Positions 43,001 through 51,510 of a stretch of 64,000 nt of DNA are shown piece after piece. The position numbers and the translations under genes were made by a program. Source of the stretch: Anaerolineae bacterium (GTDB taxonomy: Bacteria; Chloroflexota; Anaerolineae; Aggregatilineales; Phototrophicaceae). How positions within the stretch are numbered: position 1 is the first letter of the stretch; every line of letters starts with the position of its first letter. Below the pieces are notes generated by a model. The model ran no database searches and was not told the DNA's origin. It saw nothing but the letters and a program-made list of their open reading frames with translations. The DNA lies in assembly GCA_022841825.1 (NCBI GenBank), contig JALHQT010000010.1, positions 62,001 to 126,000 on the forward strand. Direction: 5' to 3'.

Positions 43001-46000
43001 ATCGGCTACGGCAACGCGGCGCGCTACCGCCTGAACAGCGAACACACCTTCCGCCTGCGCCGCCGCGCCGAGCAGCTCAACCAGATCTTCGAGCTGGGGC
43101 AAATCTTCCAGCACAACACCGACCGGGATAACCTGCTGGAAGCGATCTGCTACAGCATTCAGCAGAGCGTCGGCTTCGACATCGTGATGGTCGCGATGGT
43201 GGACGAGGCGAACGGCACGTTCCGACGTATCGCCCAGGCGGGCATGCCCATCGACAGCTTCGTCAGGTCGCTGCATCACACCGTCTCCCGAAAGATGGTC
43301 GAAGAGAGCCTGAAGCCGGCTTACCGGGCGAGCGAATCGTACTTCCTGCCCTTTGAGAAAGTCACCGATTGGAACTTCAAGGGGCTGCAAACCTTCAGCG
43401 TCAGCTTTGACGGGCGGCGCACCCTCCATCCCAAGGGGCGCAACGACTGGCGCGACGGCGACATGCTGCTCGTCCCGCTGCGCGGCATCGACGGCGAGCT
43501 GATGGGTATCATCAGCCTCGACCGCCCGTTCGACGGCAGACGCCCCGAACGCAGCACCATCGAAGTCCTGGAGATCTTCGCGCAGCAGGCGAGCAGTGCA
43601 CTGGAAAACGCGCGCATCTACGGCATCAGCACCCAAAACGCCGAGCAGCAGGCACGACTGAACGAAGTGCTGGAGGCAATCGCCCGCACGCTCGACGTGC
43701 GCGAGATTGTCCATGCGGTCGCCAGCGGCATCCAGAAGCTCGCGCCCTACCAGCGCATGACCTTCGCGCTGCAAGACCCGGAGCAGAACAGCTTCCAGGT
43801 GCTCACCGTCACCCCCGGCGACGGCGACGTGCTCAACGTGCAGCGCGAACGCCGCGCCGACTTGCAGCGCACCGCCCTGGGACGCGCCTACCTCTCCAAG
43901 GCGGACATCCTCTATACAGGCGACGATACCGTCGATATCGACTTTGAGGATCTGCGTACCTGGCGCAACGAGGGCGAGCGCACCAGCCTGATCGTCCCGC
44001 TCATCACTGGCGGCTTGGTGCTGGGCGCGATCCATGTGGGCACCAACGAACAGAGCGAAAACACTTACGAAGCGGTGCGCCCGCTCGTGCGCCGTATCGC
44101 CAATCTCGCCGCGGTCGCCCTCCAGAACGGGCGGCTCTTCAATCAGGCGATCAATCTGCGCCTGTTTAACGAGTCGGTCGTCGATTCGATCCAGCAGGGC
44201 ATCGTCGTGCTCGACAGCTCCGGCTTGATCATGACGGTCAACGACTACATGAAGCGCAAGTACGGCTGGAGCGACCGCGCGCTGCGCCAGGATTTGTTCG
44301 CGTACCGCGCCGCCCTCAAACCCGTCCTGGGCGACATCGTCCAGAAGGTCATCACGACCGCCGAGCCGCACGAACTGCTGCGCCAGAACATCCTGGAAGC
44401 CGGCGGCGCGCACATCGAGAACCTCTATCTCTATCCCCTGGTCGCCGCCGACACCGTGCGCGGCGTCGTCCTGCTCGTCGAAGACCTGACGGAACGTGAG
44501 AGCCTGGAACGCCAACTGGAAGCGCGCGCGCGCCAGTTGACCGCGCTCAATGAAGCCTCCAGCCAGCTTTCGGCGGCGCTTGAGCGCGACGCCGTGCTGA
44601 CAACCATGTTTGATGCCATGCAGCGTATCCTCGCCTACGACTCGCTGACTCTCTGGCGCAAGGACGACGACGCGCTGGTGTTGGAGGCAGGACGTGGGGC
44701 GGATTACCTGAGCCAGGATATGCACCTGCCGCTGGAACATCATCCTGCGCTCAAAGCCGTGCTGGAGACCGGACGCGCCGCCTCCCTGACGGCATCCGAG
44801 GGCGAGCTGCCCGGCGGGCTGCGCGGGCGCAGTTGGCTGGGTGTGCCGCTTTCTCGCCAGAGCAGCAGCGGTGTCCTCATGCTGGCGAAAGACAGCCCCG
44901 ACTTCTACGACACGCAGGCGGAACAGGCGGCGCTGGCGTTCGCCAATCAGGTCGCCGTCGCGCTGCAAAACGCCGACCTGTTCAACGAGACGACGACGCA
45001 GATGGAGCGTTTACAGCTCATCAACCGCGTCTCAATCCAACTGGCGCAGTCGCTCGATACCGAAAACATCCTGGAAATCGCCCTGCGCGAACTCGCCAGC
45101 CTGCTCGGCGGCGACAAAGGACGCGCCTACGTGTTCGAGCGCGAGCTGTCGCTGGCGCGTGCGGTGGTCGATTACCCGCGCGGCGATGAACAACCGAGCG
45201 ACATCCTCAAGGTCAACGAGTACGCCGCCCTTCAGCACGCATTCAGCAGCCCCGCGCCGCTGCTCATCCCGGATGTGCGCGCGCTGCCGCCGGATCACCC
45301 GCTCGCCGCCGAGATGAAGGCGCGCCGGATGGACAGCTACGTGCTGATCCCGCTGGTCGTCGGCGGGCAGACCAGCGGCATGTTCGAGATGGAAGGGCAC
45401 AACGGCGCGCGCGATTTTGACAGTGTCAAGATCGACATGGCGATGCTGATCGCCAACCAGTCGTCCATCGCCGTCCTCAACGCCAACCTGCTTGAGCAGA
45501 CGATGGTCCGCACCCGCGAGCTGGAAACGCTGCTTGAGGCGGCGCAGGCGACCTCGTTCACGCTCGACCTCGCCGAAGTGCTGCAAAGCGTCGTCCGCCT
45601 GACGGTGCAGGCGCTCGATATGGACGACTGCCTCCTGATGCTCTACGACAACATCGAAGAGACGCTGGAGGTGATGGTCGATTTCAGCCGGATGGGGGAC
45701 CGCGATACCGAGATCGCCCCCGGCACGAATTTCGACCTGCTGCGGCATCTGACCAAGCGCCAGGCGATGCAGAACCTCCAGGTGACGATTGTGCGCATCG
45801 ACGGCGACGGCGGCGACCCGCAGGAAGCGGCGGACATGGCGGCGAAAGACGTTGTCACCCGCATCTTCATCCCGCTCAAGGCGCGTGACGAGGGGATCGG
45901 CTTGCTTCAGGTCGATTCCAAGAACCCGCTGCGCTTCTTCACCCACCGCGAGGCGCGCATGGCGCAGGCGCTGGGCGCGCAGGCGGCGATCTCGATTGAG

Positions 46001-48232
46001 AACGCCCGCCTTTCGACCGAGACCGCCAACCAGGTCTCGCAGTCGCTGGTCATCAACGATCTCAGCCGCGCCATTTCCGCGACGATGGATCTCAACGTGA
46101 TGATCCGCATCGTCCGCGAGCAGGTGCCGCAGCTCACCGACGCCGAAGATGTCTACCTGGCGATGTACGACCCGAAGACGCAGATCATCAGCTTCCCGAT
46201 GGCGGTGCGCCGGGGTGCCGAACTGGTCATCCCACCGCGCAAGATGGGCAGCGACGAAGTCTCGTTCGTCATCAAGATGCGTCGCCCGCTGCCGCTGGGT
46301 GGTGACCACCCGACCATCGACGAAGTGCGCAGCAACCTGGGCATCATCAATGGCGAGGGCGATGTCAAGCGCTACCTGGGTGTGCCGCTGATCGCGGGCG
46401 ACCAGGTGGTCGGCGTGCTGGCGGTGCGCGATGCCAACGCCTCGCGTCCGTTCGGTCTTAACGACCAGCGTATCCTGACGACCATCGGCACGCAGCTCGG
46501 CGCGACGATCCAGAACGCGCAGTTGTTCACCGAAATTAACGAGCGCGTCAAGGCGCGCACGCTCGAACTTCAGCAGGAGCGCGACCGCCTCGATGCGCTT
46601 TATCGCGTCACGTCGCAGCTCGTCAGCACCGTCGATATGCAGGGTGCGCTGGCGCGCGCGCTGCCGATTGTGGCGGAGGCGATTGGTGCGGACGAGGGGG
46701 TCGTCCTGCTCCACGACTCGCGCCGAGGCAGGCTGCTTCCGCACGTCCAGATGCGTGCCATCGAAGGCGCAGCCAACCACCCGGCGGACATGCTGGGCGA
46801 GTGGATGATGCAGCAGGGGCAGGCGGTCATCGTCGATGACCTGCACCGCGTCCCGTACTGGAACGAGCGTGTGGCTGGCGCGCAGGACTGGCGGAGCGCG
46901 GTCGGCGCGCCGCTGACCGGGCAGGATGAAGATCGCGGCGTGCTGATCTTCCTCAGCCGCGAGGTGCAGCACTTCAGCGAAGCACAGCTCAAGCTCGTCA
47001 GCGCCGCCGCGTTCCAGTTCGCCGCCGCGCTCAAGGATGCCGAACTCTATTCGCTCATCCGCTCGCAGAACGAACAGCTCACCAACCTGCTGCAATCCGA
47101 GCAGGAAGAACGCGGCAAGAGCGCGGCGATCCTGCAATCCATCACCGACGGCGTGGTCGTGGTGGACTCCAACGGCAAGATCGTGCTCGTCAACGAAGCT
47201 GCCGAAAGCATCCTGAATGCCACACGCAAGCTGACGGAAGACCAAACGCTGACACGCCTTGCCGCCACTAGTGGCAGTTCCAACACGAACTGGGCAGCAA
47301 AACTGATGGAATGGGTGCGCAGCGCACGCCAGCGCAGCGGCAGCCTCTACGCCGGGCGCATGGAACTGGGTGCGAAGATCATCGACGTGCAGCTTTCGCC
47401 CGTGATGATCGGCGACCAGACCCTGGGCACGGTCGCCGTCTTCCGCGACATCACGCGCGATATGGAACTCGACCGTCGCAAGAGCGAATTCATCGCCAAT
47501 GTCTCGCACGAACTGCGCACGCCGCTCACCAGCATCAAGGGTTACACCGACCTGATGGCGATGGGCGTGGGCGGGTCGATGAACGACCAGCAGGGGCGCT
47601 TCATGTCCACCATCCGCGAGAATACCGAGCGCATGACGACGCTGGTCAACGACCTGCTGCAAATCGCCGCGCTCGATGCGGGCGGCGAAGCGCTGGAGAC
47701 CGAAGCCGTCAATATCGGCGAGATCGTCCAGACGGTCGTGGAAACGGTGCGGGACGCCCCGGAGCATGTGAACAAGCCGATCCGGATCGAAGCAGACATC
47801 GCGCCGGGACTGCCCATGCTTCAGGCGGATCGCGCCAAGCTGACGCAGGCGTTGATCAATGTGGTCGATAACGCCTTCAACTTCACACCCGCCGAAGGCA
47901 GGATCGACATCCGCGCGGAGCAGCGCGCAGACTATCTGCTGCTGTCGATCAAGGACACCGGCATTGGCATCCCGGAAGAGTTTCATGAGCGCGTCTGGAA
48001 TCGTTTCGAGCGCGTTGAGCAGTCGGCGCTGGCGCTGGCGGTCTCCGGGACGGGCTTGGGTCTGCCGATTGCCAAGCAGGTGGTTGAGATGCATGGCGGG
48101 CGCATCTGGTTTGAATCGAAGATGAATGTTGGGACGACATTCTACATCGAGCTGCCGCTGCGCCCAAAGCAGGACCGGGCGACGAACGAGCATGAGTCCA
48201 TCGTCCCGGAAGGCAGTACGGTCAACTCTTAG
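40046..48232 (+). CDS. Giant multi-GAF hybrid-less sensor histidine kinase
   Basis: 2728 residues. One N-terminal helix (about 3-22). By eye, twelve GAF domains at roughly 150-310, 322-482, 495-656, 671-829, 843-995, 1011-1192, 1205-1365, 1498-1647, 1656-1815, 1826-1989, 2001-2159 and 2182-2334, most ending in a variant of ENARLF. PAS domains lie at about 1373-1485 and 2351-2477. HisKA has phospho-acceptor His2488 (NVSHELRTPLTSIKGYTDL), followed by the ATPase domain (DNAFNFTPAEG, DTGIGIPEE, GTGLGLPIAKQVVEMHGG). It senses many inputs and should phosphorylate the regulators at 39068 or 48337. No receiver domain is fused. Confidence 0.93.
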   Translation: MAPGLIIFLLVGALALLGWVFLTIRQRAHSDSDPIAETLPKRVMRLAGKGDALLVASEHGRLLHLNETASDWLELGSGDLNLELLAERATPSDSFLELFAGENRATFQIAGRWVEATSHRIPAGSAARTVVVMRAVVQETHERHRYDLSRALNIVNAIGESIDASLSIEQVLQALLTITIREIPADAGEISLFDPETSMLLPRGWVGNTSYVISLAEAGGAYKLGEGITGWIARHRKPALVGDRLDPTAIRPLLPEPPYRSFIGVPLIQGDRLIGTFELASEKPNTFTQSDIALLTALSAAFVTTIHNTTLYSDQSRRMEDFAALPSMALRGGGDETAVYKALVERIARLMDVQIAGILLYDDRRAILIAQEPFIGLPTTIVRSYRIPLPPDSEQRDIFDSAPSWSSADLADEPLAVAMKLDILTNAAGVRDILLVPMLIGSRRIGMLQVSNRNAPGGFTSRDEQNLRLLAAQAAVVVEELRLREQDILRESEMMSLQEITQAFGALAHSGDVYVNTNAQVARLMGVEKCGILLFDENDSRLVAQTPIYGLEDEFTRLYQIPVEPNGYLWHMYHEQDFWFSNDLAVDPVAVGAGLTDLAEAVGVNRTLLVPLSSGGRRFGLLQVSNKLDGEGFTEKDARLLAIFAAQVAAMIENTRLFREAQRRADEADSMRHIAELSGKILTVDDPFAPVLAELMRLMDSKFAYMNVINAQTGELVTYPRNVYGAIDFSEPIAIDSFSPGFEHSVFMARRSFMSNDVLNDKRVLPAYAQAARQLGIEKAVVVTLAVGKTSLGELGICNRERPYDDDDVRVLETIAPQIAAALDRLRLYDATGQNLSRRVREMDAISRVTTELAQTLDMDTLLNVVRVETQRVTEATGATLVLFETDEHPDRGLTLERRLGDLQSDSIADIEREAAALGSSAVLVEDYNSQQSLAAHPAEMRSAVAASILYEDRVVGALHLYSEQPRRFDAQVGDFVVTMAAKASIGYGNAARYRLNSEHTFRLRRRAEQLNQIFELGQIFQHNTDRDNLLEAICYSIQQSVGFDIVMVAMVDEANGTFRRIAQAGMPIDSFVRSLHHTVSRKMVEESLKPAYRASESYFLPFEKVTDWNFKGLQTFSVSFDGRRTLHPKGRNDWRDGDMLLVPLRGIDGELMGIISLDRPFDGRRPERSTIEVLEIFAQQASSALENARIYGISTQNAEQQARLNEVLEAIARTLDVREIVHAVASGIQKLAPYQRMTFALQDPEQNSFQVLTVTPGDGDVLNVQRERRADLQRTALGRAYLSKADILYTGDDTVDIDFEDLRTWRNEGERTSLIVPLITGGLVLGAIHVGTNEQSENTYEAVRPLVRRIANLAAVALQNGRLFNQAINLRLFNESVVDSIQQGIVVLDSSGLIMTVNDYMKRKYGWSDRALRQDLFAYRAALKPVLGDIVQKVITTAEPHELLRQNILEAGGAHIENLYLYPLVAADTVRGVVLLVEDLTERESLERQLEARARQLTALNEASSQLSAALERDAVLTTMFDAMQRILAYDSLTLWRKDDDALVLEAGRGADYLSQDMHLPLEHHPALKAVLETGRAASLTASEGELPGGLRGRSWLGVPLSRQSSSGVLMLAKDSPDFYDTQAEQAALAFANQVAVALQNADLFNETTTQMERLQLINRVSIQLAQSLDTENILEIALRELASLLGGDKGRAYVFERELSLARAVVDYPRGDEQPSDILKVNEYAALQHAFSSPAPLLIPDVRALPPDHPLAAEMKARRMDSYVLIPLVVGGQTSGMFEMEGHNGARDFDSVKIDMAMLIANQSSIAVLNANLLEQTMVRTRELETLLEAAQATSFTLDLAEVLQSVVRLTVQALDMDDCLLMLYDNIEETLEVMVDFSRMGDRDTEIAPGTNFDLLRHLTKRQAMQNLQVTIVRIDGDGGDPQEAADMAAKDVVTRIFIPLKARDEGIGLLQVDSKNPLRFFTHREARMAQALGAQAAISIENARLSTETANQVSQSLVINDLSRAISATMDLNVMIRIVREQVPQLTDAEDVYLAMYDPKTQIISFPMAVRRGAELVIPPRKMGSDEVSFVIKMRRPLPLGGDHPTIDEVRSNLGIINGEGDVKRYLGVPLIAGDQVVGVLAVRDANASRPFGLNDQRILTTIGTQLGATIQNAQLFTEINERVKARTLELQQERDRLDALYRVTSQLVSTVDMQGALARALPIVAEAIGADEGVVLLHDSRRGRLLPHVQMRAIEGAANHPADMLGEWMMQQGQAVIVDDLHRVPYWNERVAGAQDWRSAVGAPLTGQDEDRGVLIFLSREVQHFSEAQLKLVSAAAFQFAAALKDAELYSLIRSQNEQLTNLLQSEQEERGKSAAILQSITDGVVVVDSNGKIVLVNEAAESILNATRKLTEDQTLTRLAATSGSSNTNWAAKLMEWVRSARQRSGSLYAGRMELGAKIIDVQLSPVMIGDQTLGTVAVFRDITRDMELDRRKSEFIANVSHELRTPLTSIKGYTDLMAMGVGGSMNDQQGRFMSTIRENTERMTTLVNDLLQIAALDAGGEALETEAVNIGEIVQTVVETVRDAPEHVNKPIRIEADIAPGLPMLQADRAKLTQALINVVDNAFNFTPAEGRIDIRAEQRADYLLLSIKDTGIGIPEEFHERVWNRFERVEQSALALAVSGTGLGLPIAKQVVEMHGGRIWFESKMNVGTTFYIELPLRPKQDRATNEHESIVPEGSTVNS

Positions 48233-48336
48233 TAGGGCGTGAGATTTAGCGGATTTAGAAGTACACGGTTGGGTTCACGGGAAAGGGGCTTATGCCCCTT
48301 TGCATGCATCCTAGAATTAGGGGGCGATTCTCAAAC

Positions 48337-48702
48337 ATGGCAAGCATTCTGGTCGCCGAAGACGAACGAGACATCCGCGAGCTGCTCACCTTCACGCTCA
48401 CCTTTGCCGGGCACACGGTCGTCGCCGTATCGAACGGCGCGGAAGCGGTGGAAACGGCGCAGAAACAAGCGCCCGACGTGATCATTCTGGACGGGCGGAT
48501 GCCCAAGATGACGGGCTACGAAGCCTGCAAAGCGATCAAGGCGATGGACTCTCTCAAGCATATTCCGATCATCTTCCTGAGCGCCAAGGGGCAGGACGAA
48601 GAGATCAAAGAGGGCATCGCCGTCGGTGCCGCCGCCTACATCCTCAAGCCGTTCTCGCCGCAGGACTTGATCGAGCGCATCAGCAAACTGCTGCAAGGGT
48701 AA
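48337..48702 (+). CDS. Single-domain CheY-like response regulator
   Basis: 121 residues from ATG 48337 (MASILVAEDERDIRELL). Acidic pair Glu8/Asp9, phospho-acceptor Asp52 (IILDGRMPKMTG), Thr/Ser position LSAKG and Lys104 (YILKPFSPQD). There is no output domain, so it passes phosphate or binds a partner protein. It follows the giant kinase by 104 bases and precedes the alpha/beta hydrolase by 8. Confidence 0.9.
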   Translation: MASILVAEDERDIRELLTFTLTFAGHTVVAVSNGAEAVETAQKQAPDVIILDGRMPKMTGYEACKAIKAMDSLKHIPIIFLSAKGQDEEIKEGIAVGAAAYILKPFSPQDLIERISKLLQG

Positions 48703-48710
48703 CGCCGCCG

Positions 48711-49739
48711 ATGAGCGCACTCACGATTGATGGCGACCTGGTGCATTACGAGGTGCTGGGGCGCGGGCGTCCAGTCGTCCTGATTCATGGCTGGATCGGC
48801 TCATGGCGCTACTGGGTGCCGACGATGCAGCAGTTCCAGTCGAAGTTCCGCGTCTACGCGCTGGATCTGTTCGGTTTCGGCGACTCCAGCAAGAACCCCA
48901 CGCACTATTCGCTCGAACACCAGTTGAACATGCTGGCGGAATTCACGCGCGAGTTGGGGGTGCCCAAGACGGCGATGATCGGGCATGGGCTGGGTGCGCT
49001 GGTGGCGGCAGAATTCGCCAGGCGCTATCCGGATCGGGTGCCGCGCCTGGTGCTTGTCAGCGCCCCGCTCTTCGACCCCGGCGACCTGGACAAGCGCGCG
49101 CCCGCCGCTCGGATGATCCTGGAAAAAGTCATCCAGAAACCCGCCGTGCAGGACTTTGGACCCGACTCGCCGACCATCCTCAGCCCAAGCTCCGCCATGC
49201 GCGCCGCCCTCGCCGCCTACGGGCAGAGCGGGGCACGCCCGACCAACGCCGCCAAGCCGGAAGCGCCGATGCCGACCCTGCGCCGCTATGACGCGCCGGT
49301 CTTCAATCCCCTCACCAGCCTGTTCAGCCGCACGCCGCTCGATGCGCTGCTGGAACGCTGCTATAAGCGCGGAGAAGTGCTCTACGACAAGCTGTACGCC
49401 GATGTCGTCAAGACCGACCCGCGCGCCCTCCTCAGCAGCGCCGAAAACTTCGACGCCGGTCCGGTGCTGGATACGCTCTGGCTGCTGCCGATGCCGACGC
49501 TGGTTCTGCACGGCGCCAACGACAAAGTCATCGAACCGCCCAGCGAAGACATCCAGCGCCATGTGACGCATGACAAGGACACGCTGCTGATGCCGCCGCC
49601 GCTTTCCGGCACCGGGCACTTCCCCATGCTGGACGACCAGCGCTTCCCCGGCGTGGTCGCGGACTTCCTGGAAGCGCCGGAAGTCAGCAAGAAAGACGTG
49701 ACCGAAGTCAAGGAACGCTGGCGACGGCGGACGCGGTAG
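48711..49739 (+). CDS. Alpha/beta hydrolase-fold protein lacking the nucleophile serine
   Basis: 342 residues. VVLIHGWIGSWRYW is the oxyanion-side motif, then LDLFGFGDSS, the nucleophile elbow, NDKVIEPP with the acid and GTGHFPMLDD with the histidine. The elbow, normally G-x-S-x-G, is GHGLG at 91-95: Gly93 (codon GGG) stands in the serine position. About 80 extra residues sit in the cap (120-230). It may be a non-hydrolytic binding protein or use different chemistry. Co-directional with the CheY gene, 8 bases away, so functional linkage to signalling is plausible. Confidence 0.85.
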   Translation: MSALTIDGDLVHYEVLGRGRPVVLIHGWIGSWRYWVPTMQQFQSKFRVYALDLFGFGDSSKNPTHYSLEHQLNMLAEFTRELGVPKTAMIGHGLGALVAAEFARRYPDRVPRLVLVSAPLFDPGDLDKRAPAARMILEKVIQKPAVQDFGPDSPTILSPSSAMRAALAAYGQSGARPTNAAKPEAPMPTLRRYDAPVFNPLTSLFSRTPLDALLERCYKRGEVLYDKLYADVVKTDPRALLSSAENFDAGPVLDTLWLLPMPTLVLHGANDKVIEPPSEDIQRHVTHDKDTLLMPPPLSGTGHFPMLDDQRFPGVVADFLEAPEVSKKDVTEVKERWRRRTR

Positions 49740-50008
49740 AGCCAGCAGTCGAATGAGATCGTGCAGCGGACGCCATTCTTACCGTTCGTTCAACTGATAG
49801 GGGATATTGGCTTACAGCGTGAGGCAACCTATTACAGTTGGCTCTCTCATGGTTATCAAGCACTGATATCAGGCGTGACTTCGCCGTGATAGCCGTAGCA
49901 CCAGGACACGGACGCCACAGGGGAAGCAGGGTACCGTGGCGACGACCTACTCGACCCTCATCCGTGTGATGCCGACGCGCATACGTGGAGAGTAGATTCC
50001 GAGAGCTT

Positions 50009-50037
50009 TTGAAAAACGTATTCTCATTTGTTATATT
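50009..50037 (+). promoter_or_regulatory. Putative promoter of the epimerase gene
   Basis: TTGAAA (50009-50014), 17-base spacer, TATATT (50032-50037), about 40 bases before the ATG. The rest of the 338-base gap (49740-50077) holds nothing I recognise. Confidence 0.5.
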
Positions 50038-50077
50038 TCTCTGGCGATTACTCATTTCCGCCAGGGGCTTTCTCGTC

Positions 50078-51115
50078 ATGCGTATTCTCGTCACGGGCGG
50101 CGCGGGGATGCTCGGCTCCGCCATCGTCAGCACTTTGCAGCGTGCCGGGCACGCCGTCAAAAGCTTCGATCTCGACATCTCACCCGCTGCACCGCAAGAC
50201 TCGCTGATCGGCGACATCTGCCAGAGCGACTCGATCACCTATGCCTGCTACGGCATGGATGCGGTCATCCACACCGTCGCCATGATCAACCAATCGACGA
50301 CCCGCCCGACCGCGATGTTCGAGGTTAACGTGACGGGCACACGCAATGTGATCGCAGCATGCCAGGCGATGAATGTGCCGCGTCTGCTCTATACCAGCTC
50401 CATCGACGTGGTCTTCGACGGCACACCGATCCGCGATGGCGACGAGCGGCTGCCCTATCCGGAGCGGCATCTCGATTTCTACGGCAAGACGAAGATGCTG
50501 GCGGAAATGGCGATTTTGGAGGCGAATGGCGTCGGCGGGCTGGTGACCTGCTCGCTGCGGGCAGCGGGACTGTATGGTGCGGGTGACCGTCACCGCTTCC
50601 CCAGTATCCTGCCACGCACGATCCAGACCGGGCGCTACACAACGATTGGCGACGGCAAATCGAAGTTCACACACACTTACGTCGAGAATATGGCGCACGC
50701 CTTCGGGCTGGCGGTCGAGCGGCTGGATCGGCATAGCGCGTTGGCGGGGCAGTCGTATTTCATCACCGACTACGCGCCGTCCAATTTCTTCGCCTTCTTC
50801 AAGCCGTATCTCCAGGCGCTTGGCATTCGTTACAGCGAGCAGCGCCTGCCCGAACGGGTGGCGATGGCGCTGGCGCAGGCGGCGGAATGGGCGCACGAGC
50901 GCCACATCAGCGGCGCGCCGCTACTCTCGCGCTATGCGGTCGCGGCGACCGCGCACGACTTCTGGTTCAACCATCGCAAGGCTGCCCGCGACCTGGCTTA
51001 TGTACCCATCGTGAGCGAGGACGAGGCGTTCGCGCGCACGGTCGCCTGGGCACGCGCGACGTTTATGCCGGAGACAGCGACTCAGGAGGTGAAGGCGCCT
51101 GTCTTGACTCGCTGA
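50078..51115 (+). CDS. NAD-dependent epimerase/dehydratase (extended SDR)
   Basis: 345 residues from ATG 50078; the frame upstream lacks family similarity and contains the promoter. MRILVTGGAGMLGSAIVSTL gives the TGxxGxxG nucleotide loop; YTSSIDVVFDG precedes the catalytic YGKTK (Tyr-x3-Lys). The C-terminal half resembles 3-beta-hydroxysteroid dehydrogenase-type SDRs (GDRHRFPSILPRTIQTGRYT). It likely oxidises or epimerises a sugar-nucleotide, or a steroid/isoprenoid-like alcohol; I cannot choose. Confidence 0.83.
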   Translation: MRILVTGGAGMLGSAIVSTLQRAGHAVKSFDLDISPAAPQDSLIGDICQSDSITYACYGMDAVIHTVAMINQSTTRPTAMFEVNVTGTRNVIAACQAMNVPRLLYTSSIDVVFDGTPIRDGDERLPYPERHLDFYGKTKMLAEMAILEANGVGGLVTCSLRAAGLYGAGDRHRFPSILPRTIQTGRYTTIGDGKSKFTHTYVENMAHAFGLAVERLDRHSALAGQSYFITDYAPSNFFAFFKPYLQALGIRYSEQRLPERVAMALAQAAEWAHERHISGAPLLSRYAVAATAHDFWFNHRKAARDLAYVPIVSEDEAFARTVAWARATFMPETATQEVKAPVLTR

Positions 51116-51316
51116 CCCTCGCATGTCGTTCCCACGGACTTGCCATGGCGCACCGTTACAAGTGGGCGAGGTTGTAGAGATGCCGTGTAGGCTGCCTGCC
51201 AGATCTGATACGCTACTGCGACTGGTCGTCTGCGGCTGGTCAGCGCAGCGCGAACTACGCGACGATTTCCTCTTCCCGGTGCAGAAGACGTTGGGGAGCG
51301 AGAGCCGCGCACACGG

Positions 51317-51424
51317 TTGATCTTCCATCATGGTGGCATGGGGACCACGCACGCGGCGCTGTTCTATGGCATCCCGCAGATCGTCGTACCGCACGCGGCG
51401 GATCAGCGCGGGCAGGCGCGGTAG
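51317..51424 (+). pseudogene. C-terminal fragment of a GT1 (UGT/MGT-type) glycosyltransferase
   Basis: The frame reads LIFHHGGMGTTHAALFYGIP and then QIVVPHAADQRGQAR before TAG. HHGGxGTT and VPHxADQ form the sugar-nucleotide site of macrolide/sterol-type GT1 enzymes. No upstream domain or start is in frame. The surrounding 51116-51510 has no other gene; it is probably decayed coding sequence. Confidence 0.75.
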
Positions 51425-51510
51425 AGCCGAAGCAGCCCGTGCTGCGCGCAATCCTGATACAATACAATCCGCTTTCGCGGTGCAATCGCCGCGGCGTTGG
51501 AGAAAACACG

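Noticed and set aside
41255-44968. 1237-residue open frame on the minus strand inside the giant kinase
   Set aside because: It is a shadow of GC-rich codon use on the plus strand; no domains, and the plus-strand GAF repeats are unambiguous.
45032-48193. 1053-residue minus-strand open frame
   Set aside because: Same reason; antisense to HisKA/ATPase and GAF motifs.
49740-50008. Possible riboswitch in the long leader before the epimerase gene
   Set aside because: Some local pairing, but no recognisable riboswitch core, and the best promoter lies downstream of it.
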